A DNA stretch of 64,000 bases, from positions 61,504,001 through 61,568,000 of the forward strand of contig OZ231126.1 in the NCBI GenBank assembly GCA_965153355.1, in the 5' to 3' direction. This DNA comes from Flaccisagitta enflata (taxonomy: Eukaryota; Chaetognatha; Sagittoidea; Aphragmophora). The position numbers and the translations under genes were made by a program. Of this stretch, positions 1 through 11,300 are shown piece after piece. Position 1 is the stretch's first letter. Every line of letters starts with the position of its first letter. Under the pieces are notes generated by a model, which was not told the DNA's origin, ran no database searches, and saw only the letters and a list, made by a program, of their open reading frames with translations.

Positions 1-660
1 TCCTTAAACTGGATTGGGATGAAACTCGGTACAGTGTTAAAACATGATACAAGAGGTTTGTGTACCAAGTTTCTTTTTTTCTTTTTTCCCCCTTTGATCT
101 CCTTCCCCATCCCCCATCGGTATGTCCGTTGGTTGAATTTATATATCCTTTTTCATTCATAAGTTCATGGCCATCTTGGTTGGTCTGTCGGTGGAAGGGG
201 TTCTTCAAGTTGGATTGGAATGAAACTTGGTACAATGAGAGAACATGATATGAAGGGTCTGTGTACTAAATCTCAACCTTTTCCTGCTTTTAACTTACAT
301 GTAATGACCGATTGATCTTTTTCAGTTGCAAATACGCGGCCGTGTCCGTCTGTTGGTCTGTCCGTCCACCCGTTAAAGGGGTTCCTCAAGTTGGATTAAA
401 ATGAAATTAGGTACAATGATAGAACCTGTAATGGAGGGTTAGTGTACCAAATTTCAACCTTTTCCTATGATTCGTTTGCACGTAATGGCCGTTTGATTTT
501 TTTTTTTTCGGTCGCTTGCGCGCGACCGCATTCATCCATTGGTCAGTCTGTCAGTTGAAGGGGTTCCTCAATCTGGATTGGGACGAAACTCGGTACAGTG
601 GTAGAACATGGTTTGAGGGTTTTGTGTTCCAAGTTTGAACCATCTCCCATGGTTTGTTTG
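1..660. repeat. Tandem repeat, period about 180-200 bp
   Basis: Three and a half units. Each begins with a variant of TTCCTCAAGTTGGATTGG, near 1, 201, 381 and 561, followed by a GAAACTCGGTAC-type segment and a TGTACCAAATTTCAACC-type segment. The open frames here are short and differ between units, so I see no gene. The array may continue left of the window. Confidence 0.8.
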
Positions 661-680
661 TTCACAATTATCTTTTTGGG

Positions 681-785
681 CTGCCAGACAAAAAATTCGT
701 CTGCCAGACGAAAAATTCGTCTGCCAGACAAAAAATTCGTCTACCAGACAAAAAATTTGTCTGCCAGACAAAAAATTTATAAGAC
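681..785. repeat. 20-bp minisatellite
   Basis: About five copies of CTGCCAGACAAAAAATTCGT with a few substitutions. Each unit contains the imperfect palindrome of AGAC and GTCT around an A-rich core. No coding potential is assigned. Confidence 0.85.
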
Positions 786-1198
786 ACAAGACGCTAGGAG
801 GAAACCAACCATTTTGTGTGTCCTCTGGTTGGTTTGACGATCTATTAGTACATCAGTCCTCCAAGTGCAGGAAACTTTTTTTTTTTGCCCTTTTTTAGCA
901 AAAGTGAAGGCCGATGCCCGCTGGGTGGGAGTGATGTTGACTGCATGGGGGTGGTGATGTTGACTGTGGTTGATGTTGACTTTGTGATTGATGCAGACTT
1001 TGTAGAGGTTATACTAATCTGGTTAAGGTGATGTAGACTTAGTTAAGATGATACTAATCTGGTTGAGGTGATGCTGACAGTAATATTACCAATCATTAAC
1101 TTCTTTCTAAGATTCATTTGTCAGGACTAAAAAAATCCACATGGCCACACCGTTACTGGTCATTAATTCATAGTTGATTTCTGTTCTCTTTTTTCAGA

Positions 1199-1320
1199 AA
1201 ACTAGGCTGGATACACGGCAATCTAGTCGCGGATGGTTGGGCAGGGGCACCACTCGGAATTCAAAAATGTGATGGACGGACCGACATACTGATGGACCAA
1301 CATGGCAAGGTGTAGTGCCA
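1199..1320 (+). mobile_element. GTCGCG-hairpin element, degenerate copy
   Basis: It matches the 5' part of the element described at 4380-4546: a GGCTGGATACACGGCAATC-type start, AGTCGCGGA, TTGGGCAGGGGC and a short GGACGGACCGAC tract. The 3' hairpin is lost. Confidence 0.7.
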
Positions 1321-2673
1321 CATCCATGACTCACTGGCTGCCATTCCTCGTCATTTTTGAATCAGGTGAGGTACACGCTGTATTTTGTCTAAGAACACTG
1401 TTTATAAGAACATCAGCCTCAGATATGGTGAAAAAATAAGAACATCCTAAGAACATACCCAGGCTCAGATTTTCGCACAAATACATTTTACAGTACGCTT
1501 TTATATGATTTTTTGAGGAAACAATAAAAAAACATTGTACAGAATCCTATAACCTAAACAATTCAACTAATTACTCTTATCATTTATATTTTTTTGAATT
1601 TCATGACTTAACATAAACAAAAATTATAAACACTGAGAATATAATATATTCATTTCATTGAATATGACTAATTAGCAACTATGATAAAGAACTTCCATGC
1701 TACATAAATAAGAACAGGTTAAGAACATTTGAGGCTGAAAATTGGCCAAAAATAAGAACGCTGAGCCTCACTTCAAAAAACTGTGTTCTTATAAGAAATA
1801 TGGCGTGTATAAGATTTCTGTATGTTTCATTAAGTTGTGTTGGATCATTATTGAGCTTCAAACTCCCTTTGAAGGCTACATTAAGCTGCCATTGAGGCAG
1901 CATGGGATTTCCCATCCACATGTCTTAGAGAATAATAAGGACAGAGAAAAAATAGATTTGCTCTGTATTTGTTTTTCACCTGTTCGCAATCTGCCCCTGC
2001 TTTTAGCTTTGATGGATTTGTCCGTTGTTTTACTGGTGTATAAATCATGCTTGATTTTTTTTCCTTTCATGTGATGCCATCCTTTGTGCTTCTATTACTT
2101 ACGTCGTCTCTGACCAACAGCATTTGACCCACCAATGCAGTCATGGATATTCTTTGTGAGTACGTACTTGGAATAAACTTTTACAGTGCAAAGTACTTTC
2201 CATTCAGGTGACTTTTTTTTCATTGATAAAACACAGCTTCATTATGTAAGTACTTCTCTTTGCCTGAAGATGATGCTGACAATGCTGACTGATCATCATT
2301 ATGAATCAGCATCATCATCAGTGATAATGCTTACATCAGTGTATATTACAACTATTGCGAGGCTACTATCATGTGATACTGTCATTAAGAATTACCGTCT
2401 TGGTAGGGTACCATAGAGACTGTATCAGGGTACCGCATCATGGCTCCAGTACAGCCATCCTGGAGTTCAACCATTGTTACTTTATGATTCAAGAATATTT
2501 GCTTACATGCAAATTAGCATCTCTGCTGCCGCTGCTGCTGTTTTATCCCCTTTACATATCATACGGAATTATCATCTCCATGGAAATCAGCTGGACTTCC
2601 TGATTGGAGATGATTCACCATGTGAACCAATGAGACTTTCAGCCTACTCGGGAGACTGCTAAAAAAAAAATGA
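1321..2673. other. No gene seen
   Basis: AT-rich sequence with short open frames only. No splice-flanked coding segment is recognisable on either strand. Confidence 0.5.
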
Positions 2674-3371
2674 CAGGGAGGGGGAAAGCTAAAACGTTTT
2701 TAGCATTTTTTAGCGTTTTTTAGCATTTTTTAGCATTTTTTAGCATTTTTTAGCACCATCTCCAAGAAAGGAGGAATATGCTAAAACAGTAGGAATATGC
2801 TAAAACATGCTAAAAATTGCTAAAACGTGCTAAAAGTTGCTAAAACACTCTGCTAAAACACTTCGCTAAAACATGACTTTTGCTAAAACAAAGAACATTG
2901 CTAAAACACCTCACAATGCTAAAACACCTTTGAAATTAGCTAAAACAATTGCTAAAACACTGCGCTAAAACACTGCGCTAAAACATCATTGGTGCTAAAA
3001 CATAATTAGGCTAAAACACCATGGTGCTAAAACACTTTGCTAAAACACCATTAATGCTAAAACACTTGATTTAGCTAAAACACTAGGATGCTAAAACACA
3101 GATCGATGCTAAAACAGTGAATATTCAATGCTAAAACAGTGAATATTTGGTGCTAAAACAGTGAATATTCAATGCTAAAACATTGTAATCCAAATCGCCG
3201 CCCAAAATATCTGAAATTAAGGCAGAATATACCAGTGTTTTAGCACGGAAACTCCAAACTGTTTTAGCACCGGAGATAGGAGGAAGATTTTGCTAAAAAA
3301 TGCTAAAAAATGCTAAAAAATGCTAAAAAACGCTAAAAAATGCTAAAAACGTTTTAGCTTTCCACCCCCTG
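2674..3371. mobile_element. hAT-like non-autonomous element with GCTAAAAC array
   Basis: The ends are inverted repeats of about 75 bp. The right end read on the minus strand starts CAGGGGGTGGAAAGCTAAAA and the left end starts CAGGGAGGGGGAAAGCTAAA. Both continue with CGTTTTTAGC and then repeated ATTTTTTAGC blocks in the same order. The CAGGGGTG-type terminus is typical of hAT transposons. The candidate 8-bp target duplications are weak (AAAAATGA and CAATAAGA, five of eight equal). Between the arms the octamer GCTAAAAC recurs about 25-30 times at irregular spacing, like the subterminal transposase-binding repeats of hAT elements. No transposase frame is present. Confidence 0.75.
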
Positions 3372-4379
3372 CAATAAGATGGACAGAGTCAGCAGCGGCA
3401 GAATCGGCAGTGACAGGAGATATAGACCATCAGAGGGAATGTTGGCATGGCAAGGGGGGGGGAGTAAGGAGGATACTTTACCAACCTGGGGTGTTGAAGT
3501 AAACATTCTTAGTAGTATGAAGGCAGGCTTGCATCAGGAATTGCATCAACATAGGTAGTAAAGTGCTGAAAAATATTGGTACAAGTAATAACAGTAGAAT
3601 TAGCATGAGCCCCACAATTTCTCAGGTAAAATTTGTTATGCAGCTTCATGGCTAGTCACTCCGGCTAATGCCCTAGCCCCCAGGTTGGCATAGTATGCCC
3701 TCCCACAGTCCCGGCGCCTGCTCCAGTGACTCTGGCTCTCTCTGGGACCGCTCCGGCACTTCCGGCTTTTCATCCTTCTCCAGGATTGGCACTGTCTAAC
3801 CGTAATTTCTCATTTCCTGTGTCTTTGAGGCCCGCTCCTCCTTAAGCCTTCAGGCCCAGGCCATAGGGACGATCCGATTGAGAGGGGCATGGATGTTGTG
3901 ACACATAATTTATCATTATATGTTTGTTTACATCGCATTTGTAAACTATCTGATTTCTTTGTATTGTTTTAACAGTGGAGGTTCTTTTATACATTTTATC
4001 ATTGAAATACCTGTTCTTACCCTAGGCGCCAGTGAATCTACGTATCCCAAAACTAACGGATTTTACATGTGCGCGCGCGCGTGCGCATGTGTGAGTGTGT
4101 TAGTCTCTCTCTGTCTGTCTCTGTCTGTCTGTCTGTCTTTGTCTGTCTGTCTCTTTCTTTCTCTCTCTCCTCTCCCTCTAAAATGCTAAAGCTAGCATTT
4201 TAAAAGTTAGAGTAAATTTGCGTAACATCTTGACTACATTGATTACATTGGTCCAGAAATTGGGATCAATAAAAAATACTGATCTTTGCGAAAATGCGAA
4301 AAATAAAAAAAGATTTAAAAAATTCATAACGCCAAAACTAATGATCGTAGAGATTTCTGGTTGGCGTCATTTGGAAGAG
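3372..4379. other. No confident gene; GC-rich fragment and microsatellite
   Basis: Around 3640-3880 there is a GC-rich island. On the minus strand it reads as a short open frame rich in Glu, Pro and Ser, possibly a relic of a coding or retroelement sequence; I cannot assign it. A CG/TG and then GTCT microsatellite lies at about 4065-4180. The rest is AT-rich with nothing recognised. Confidence 0.4.
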
Positions 4380-4546
4380 AACAAGGCCGGATACACGGCA
4401 ATCCAGTCGCGGACGGTTGGGCAGGAGCAGTAATGCGAAAACCGCTCGGAATTCAAAAATGTGACGGACCAACGGACGGACGGACGGACCTACCGACCTA
4501 CCGACCGACACGGCAAGGTGTAGAGTCGCGTGTCCGCGACTAAAAA
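4380..4546 (+). mobile_element. GTCGCG-hairpin element (Helentron/DINE-like), intact copy
   Basis: This is the best small copy of the window's main dispersed family. It starts AACAAGGCCGGATACACGGC, then CAGTCGCG, a TTGGGCAGGAGCAG segment, a variable tract of GGAC and CGAC tetranucleotides, GGTGTAGAGTCGCG and an inverted hairpin (GTCGCG / CGCGAC), and ends CGACTAAAAA. The GTCGCG near the 5' end is inverted relative to the last arm of the 3' hairpin. Subterminal inverted repeat, (GTCY)n-like tract and 3' hairpin together resemble the DINE/mini-me elements derived from Helentrons. The assignment is inference; the structure is seen directly. Confidence 0.75.
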
Positions 4547-5190
4547 TTAGCTCTTTCTTAACTATGAATATCAAATGTATCATCCCACCCCCAAAACTGC
4601 ACAACTTTCAAAAATTGCCTCAAACTAAAAATGAAAACTATTTCTCCCCTACGTTTCAAAAAGTCGAATTACGTAATTCGACTTTTTTCCAACAAACTAC
4701 ATGACATTTACTATTTAAGAGAAAAAATGCTTTTGACCAGTTTTGACTTTAATTTGCCATAATTGACTGTTTTCAATCAATTAGGTTAAGATCATTTTTT
4801 TACAACACTGAATTTTTAAATTTTGCATAAAAATAACTTACTTTGGTCAGCAAGTTGAATATCTGTTCATTTGCATTACCCATTTCAATTATCTATACTT
4901 ACATTTTTATTCAAAAACAGTTTTTCGCCTAGATTTTGTAATTTCAGCTTAAATCACATCAACAAAAGGGAAAAAAAACTTGATTTTCATGAAATTTTGA
5001 TAACAATACCTACAAAATAAGTCAAAAATATTTTTTCTTTCTTGAATAGTAAATGTAAAGTAGTTTGCAACAATAGACTAACTTTGGTTTATCTTAAAAT
5101 TGTATGATTAATATTTGATATCCTAATACTTTCCCCCACTTAAAAAAAAATCACCCTGTACAGCTAACACCTGTATATCAGAATTGCTAC
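4547..5190. other. AT-rich sequence, no exon seen
   Basis: The last SGF29 exon (about 60 codons, carrying the methyl-lysine aromatic cage) should lie downstream of 5191 on the minus strand. I found no match here or further left, so it probably lies outside the window. Confidence 0.5.
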
Positions 5191-5346
5191 CTTTTGAAAG
5201 AGGGCTTCAGGGTCAGTTTCAGGGTTGGCCTTCTTGAGAGGGAGGGGAATTATTCGTCTTTTGCTGAGAACATGCCGCTCCTTGCCTTCTTCGGCATCGA
5301 TATCGTCGACCTCGTATTTGTTGGTAGCAGTCACCCATGAAACAAC
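5191..5346 (-). CDS. Sgf29: SGF29 exon 6 (Tudor core)
   Basis: 52 codons, phase 0 at both ends, with acceptor TTTGCAG and donor GTAGCA. It carries NKYEVDDID, GKERHVLSKRRIIPLP and NPETDPEALFQK. Confidence 0.93.
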
Positions 5347-8300
5347 CTGCAAAACCGTACAACAATTCTGTAAGTTAAACAAGGCCGGATACACGGCTAT
5401 CCTAGTCGCGTACGGTGGGCAGGAGCTGTGCTGGAGAAGGTCACTAGGGCTTCTAGGCAGGAGCCATATGCTCAAAAAGCTCAAAAACGCCGAAAAAGTA
5501 AAAAGGGGACCGGTTGACCAACCAACAGACCGACATAGCGGGGTGTAGAGTCGACGAAAAATACAATCCATTAATTATTTTCCATTCACGTTGAAATTCT
5601 TCCAGGCCTGTATATTGTTCTATATTTCCCCCCCCCCCCGTGGGGGGGGGAAATAATCAAAGGCTTTGGAGATGGGGAAAAAATTCAAGGGGGGAAAAAG
5701 AGAAAAAAGAAGATTTGGGGAAAATAAAACTTTAGGCAGTACCAAATCATAAAAACTGATTAGTAAAACATAATTTAACACTATTTAAACCTTAAAATCA
5801 TTGTTTTATTGCTATATGGGAAAGAAAATCATAGATTTTGTAATGCGACGTGTTGCATCGCGGGGAAGAAAATCAATGGCAGGGGGGGGGGGGGAAGTAA
5901 TCAAAGATCATAGAACTATATACATCCCTGAATTCTTCCATCATGAATTGTTGATCACCTCGGCTAAAATCCAGTTTTCTTCTCCATCAGAAGATTTCAC
6001 CCGTGCCGCTACCTTAAAATCAGAGGCAGTGAATAATTGGGTAATGTTTGGTAATTCAATCCGGTGCACTTGTTTTTCCCCACAAGGACAAATCTATAAT
6101 TCAAGCTTACTCGAGCTTAAACATATAAAACCAAACCCACACCTAATCCTCACCCTATCCCTAATCCCTACTCTATCCCTAACCCTAAAACCCATACCAT
6201 CCCTAACCCTAACCCCACCCTTAACCCTAAAACATTTCCCGCTTAAAAACACTTAAAAACAAAAGACACGGATTGTCATTGCGAACGTGACCAATAATTG
6301 TAGTATCGAAAATACGTGGTACATGTGCAAATGCCAATGTGAACGTCAAGCTTCTGCGGAAGACCTTATCGTTGGGTTTTGCAATATAATCGGCCCCGGC
6401 TGGCATCGCTCCACACAATGGTGGCGGGGATTCTCCAGGATCGCCGATAAAAAGGGGCAGCGTAACGGCGGATTGCTGAAGCATCAACATGAGAGCTCCT
6501 CGGCGCAACACCTTTGAAAAAGAGCGTGATAAAATGATTGAAGAGCCGTTGCACCAGAGGGTCGTCCAACCCTGGTCGACTTATCTCTATCCCGCGCTAC
6601 CGACCTCTGCCCTCTGGCACAGAAGGTAACAAGTCGCGTGCGAGACGTAAATAACTGAATTTACAGGACTCGTTCAATCTTTAAAATTGACTAAATCAAC
6701 GTGGCTGATTTGGAAGAAATGTCAGAAATGACTCATGTGACTTGAATAAATTGCAATGTTGTCTTCCTTTACTAGCCTCATGAATTTGAATGGGGGGGGG
6801 GGGGAAATCGGGCCATTTTTACTGTTTTGGTCAGGAGATTTACTGAAATGAAACAACTAGAATGAATAATTTCCATGTAAAGGTAGCATTTACCTACAGC
6901 TTTAAGGCACATACGGAGTAATATGGAGTGGGCCCCATGGGGGCCCATATTTTTTTAAAAACCTGGTTTGGCCCAATTTACCCCATGTGGGGCAAATCAG
7001 GCCCCTTTCAGCTTCATTTTCATATTTCCAAAAGGGCCTACAAGATTACCCAAAATTTCAAAAACCAGACTTCAGATTCTATTCAAATTTTGCGCAACAA
7101 CAACGACAACGACGACGACACCCACCCGCCTTGAATTATAGTCCGCGTCGGAATGATATTCCGTCGCGGACAAAAACGTTTAAAGCGTGTACATAGGTGA
7201 ATTTGCTTACAGCCCATTAATAGCTTATACATTATCGCTCTTTTCACACACCGGTTTTGGGCGATCGGCCAGTGCTCGTTGATTCTTCATTTCTTTTATT
7301 TCGTAGATTTTATCAAGAGCTTTCCTTAGCGATTCACTCTCTGTTGCCGCATCCGACGTGGCGGCCCCATACAGCTGCTTGAGTTTATTCTTATAATAGG
7401 ACGTCACCTTTTGTTCATTCTGAGGAAAAATGGCGATTAAGATTTTTGTGTTAGGCATTTCCTATGACATTGTAAAAGACGCCGGCAGAAACAGTCGAGT
7501 TGGTGCTATATCAGTGAACTAGAGGAATGCGTCAGTACATTTGATTTGAGCAAGGTGCGTAATCAATTCATAATCTTACAGTGACATAATCATCATTACT
7601 GATCAAAATGACAGGTTTACTTCAAAGACCTTGAACAACATGAACCTTTTTCAGTAAAACCTGTCAATTGCCCATGCCTCTCTTCATTGCATTGCGATGT
7701 CAAGAGTTTGCACTGCATATATTTGCACTAAATATATTTTGACTTTGATACCTCAAAAAGGAAAAGTTGCAAAGAATCATACACGTTTGACATATTCGAG
7801 AAAAATGGTTTTGATTTTCTTATTAAAAAAATCTTAAAAGAGTATGGGTCCGCGACTGGGGTCAAATGGCGTTGTCAAATGGCGTTGTCAAACGGCGTTG
7901 TCAAACGGCGTTGTCAAACGGCGTTGTCAAACGGCGTTGTCAAACGGCGCTGTCAAACGGCGCTGTCAAACGGCGCTGTCAAACGGCGTTGTCAAACGGC
8001 GCTGTCAAACGGCGTTGTCAAACGGCGTTGTCAAACGGCGTTGTCAAACGGCGTTGTCAAACGGCGTTGTCAAACGGCGTTGTCAAACGGCGTTGTCAAA
8101 CGGCGTTGTCAAACGGCGTTGTCAAACGGCGTTGTCAAACGGCGTTGTCAAACGGCGTTGTCAAACGGCGTTGTCAAACGGCGTTGTCAAACGGCGTTGT
8201 CAAACGGCGTTGTCAAACGGCGTTGTCAAACGGCGTTGTCAAACGGCGTTGTCAAACGGCGTTGTCAAACGGCGTTGTCAAACGGCGTTGTCAAACGGCG

Positions 8301-11300
8301 GTTTGGCCAGCCGGCGGTTTGGCCAGCCGGCGGTTTGGCCAGCCGGCGGTTTGGCCAGCCGGCGGTTTGGCCAGCCGGCGGTTTGGCCAGCCGGCGGTTT
8401 GGCCAGCCGGCGGTTTGGCCAGCCGGCGGTTTGGCCAGCCGGCGGTTTGGCCGGTTTGGCCAGTTAGCATGTTATAATCTTTACGAATCAAATACATATG
8501 TTGAGTCCTTCCATTTAGAGACTACATACTAAGTTTTAACCAAATCGGTTGAAAAATGCCAAAGTTATGCACGTTTTTCACTTTTAGGCTGGTAGGCGGG
8601 TTGGGTGGTAGGATGGTTTGGCCAGTTAGCATGCTAAAATCTTTACAATTCAAATACATATGTTGAGTTCTTCCATTTAGGGACTAAATACCAAATTTCA
8701 ACCAAATCGGTAGAAAAGTGCCGAAGTTATGCATGTTTTTCACTTTTAGGCTGGTAGGCTGGTTGGGTGGTAGGCCGGTTTGGCCGGTTAGCATGCTAAA
8801 ATCTTTACAAATCAAATACATATGTTAAGTCCTTCCATTTAGAGACTACATACCAAGTTTTAACCAAATTTGTTGAAAAATGCCAAAGTTATGCACGTTT
8901 TTCACTTTTAGGCTGGTTGGATGGTAGGCCGGTTTGGCCGGTTAGCATGCTAAAATCTTTACAAATCAAATACATATGTTGAGTCCTTCCATTTAGAGAC
9001 TATATACCAAGTTTTAACCAAATCGGTTGAAAAATGCCAAAGTTATGCACGTTTTTCACTTTATGGCTGGTAGGCTGGTTGGGTGGTAGGCTGGTTTGGC
9101 CGGTTAGCATGCTAAAATCTTTACAATTCAAATACATATGTTGAGATCTTCCATTTGGGGACTACATACCAAATTTTAACCAAATCGGTTGAAAAATGCC
9201 TAAGTTATGCACGTTTTTCACTTTTAGGCTGGTAGGCTGGTTGGGCCGGTTTGGTGGGTCGGATCATAACATACGCATAGGCTGCAAAGCGGCTTACCCT
9301 AATACAACTTCCCTCCAAATATGAAGCAAATCGGTCAAGGCGTTCAAAAGTTAGCCCATTTTTAAAAGTGTGGACGACGACAACGACAACAACGACGACG
9401 ACAACGACGACACCCACCCGCCTCGAATTATAGTCCGCGTCGGAATGGTATTCCGTCACGGACAAAAATTAGGGACTCCTCCGACTGATTGAGGCCTCCA
9501 ATAAAATTGATAAAGTAAATTTGATTTGGCGCCAAGCATAATTCTCAACAAATATTTTTCGAATTATGATTTTGTTTTATTTTCTATGATTTTATGTAGG
9601 ATCAAAAAAGCAGCATCTACGTTTGTTCATTCAAATGCAAGAAAATATGTTTATAAGCATAGATGCTGATCTTTCAGGGCGTTTCTGAGTACTCTAGCTC
9701 ATATACCTCATTTAGCTTAGTTTTTCATTTCATGGACTTTCAGGGTGTTTCTAAGTATTCTAGCACATATACCTCATTTAGCTCAGTTTTTTATTTCTGA
9801 TGGATAAATAAATAGATGTTTTGAAATTTGTCTGAGCATGCAAATACAACAAAGCATGTCAGTGAACATAGCTGCTCATCTTTGAGGGTGTTTTTGAGAA
9901 GTAACTCACTTAGCTCAGTCTTTTTTTAGTCGCGTGCTTCGCGACTACACCCCACTATGTTGGTTGGTTGGTTGGTTAGTTGGTCGGTCACCTTTTGGAC
10001 AGCAACCCCAAAGGGGTCGATGACCTATGCTTTCACACGGGAATTTTCTCCTTCTCCTCCTCCTCCTTCTCCCCCACCTCCAGGCCCATATCTCAGCCTG
10101 GAGGCCAATATCCCAGTCTTGAGGCCCAAATCTCAACCTCAAAGCCCAAATCCCAACTTAAGGCCAAAATTCCATCTTTAAGACCCAAATCCCAGCCTCA
10201 AGAGATTTGGGCCTCAAGACTGGGATTTGGGCCTCGAGGATGAGATGCACTTCACTAGTTAAAAATAAATTCAACAATTTTTGAAAGACTATTTATATAA
10301 AAAGATTTATAAAAAGATTTATATAAAAAGATTTTCCTTAGAAAAACATTTTTACTTATTGTTGCACACTTATTTAAGTATTTAAGTACCTTGGTATAGA
10401 ATGCCGGCGGTCTCATTATGATGATCCTCGATTCTTACCTCAAAGGGTATGTTTTTCTCAACATTATGTCACACTTGTTAAATCTTACCATTGTAACATT
10501 TTTTCTTTGAACACACAAAATGGATCAAGTAGCTGGGTCTGATAAGGTAGCCGGGTCTTTTTGAGTAGCTGGGTTTATTTTAATTTTAGTAATCACGATG
10601 TGACCTTTAGTTTCTCAGCTTTTGTTTCTATGATTTTCAGTGCATTCAATACATACGCTTATGATTTAATACGCTTATGATTTAATACGCTTATGATTTA
10701 ATACGCTTATGATTTAATACGCTCATGATTTAATACGCTCATGATTTAATACCCTTATGATTTAATACGCTTATGATTTAATACGCTTATGATTTAATAC
10801 GCTTATGATTTAATACGCTTTTGATTTAATACGCTTATGATTTAATACGCTTATGATTTAATACGCTTATGATTTAATACGCTTATGATTTAATACGCTT
10901 ATGATTTAATACGCTTATGATTTAATACGCTTATGATTTAATACGCTTATGATTTAATACGCTTATGATTTAATACGCTTATGATTTAATACGCTTATGA
11001 TTTAATACGCTTATGATTTAATACGCTTATGATTTAATACGCTTATAATTTAATACGCTTATAATTTAATACGCTTATAATTTAATACGCTTATAATTTA
11101 ATACGCTTATAATTTAATACGCTTATAATTTAATACGCTTATAATTTAATACGCTTATGATTTAATCTAACAAATATAAGAATTTGCAATAATTAAAAAC
11201 AAAAACTTGGTGGAAAGTGACCATTGCTTACGACTTCTTTTCTCATTGCGATAGCCGCCATTAATGGTATATTCTGTAATTCACCAATAGATATGCTACA

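Noticed and set aside
2760-3185. CRISPR-like array of GCTAAAAC repeats
   Set aside because: Repeats are only 8 bp, spacers vary from 5 to over 20 bp, the host is a eukaryote, and the array lies inside a transposon with inverted ends.
4380-4546. Canonical Helitron (TC ... hairpin ... CTRR)
   Set aside because: The hairpin and a CTAA are present, but the 5' end is AACAAGG rather than TC, and CTAA overlaps the hairpin instead of following it. A Helentron/DINE type fits better.
4338-4604. Open frames spanning the GTCGCG element near 4400
   Set aside because: Similar frames occur in other copies of the element, come from its repeated sequence, and show no protein family.
7844-8532. Open frames of over 200 codons in all three forward frames
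   Set aside because: A 13-bp unit without stops opens all frames. This is composition only.
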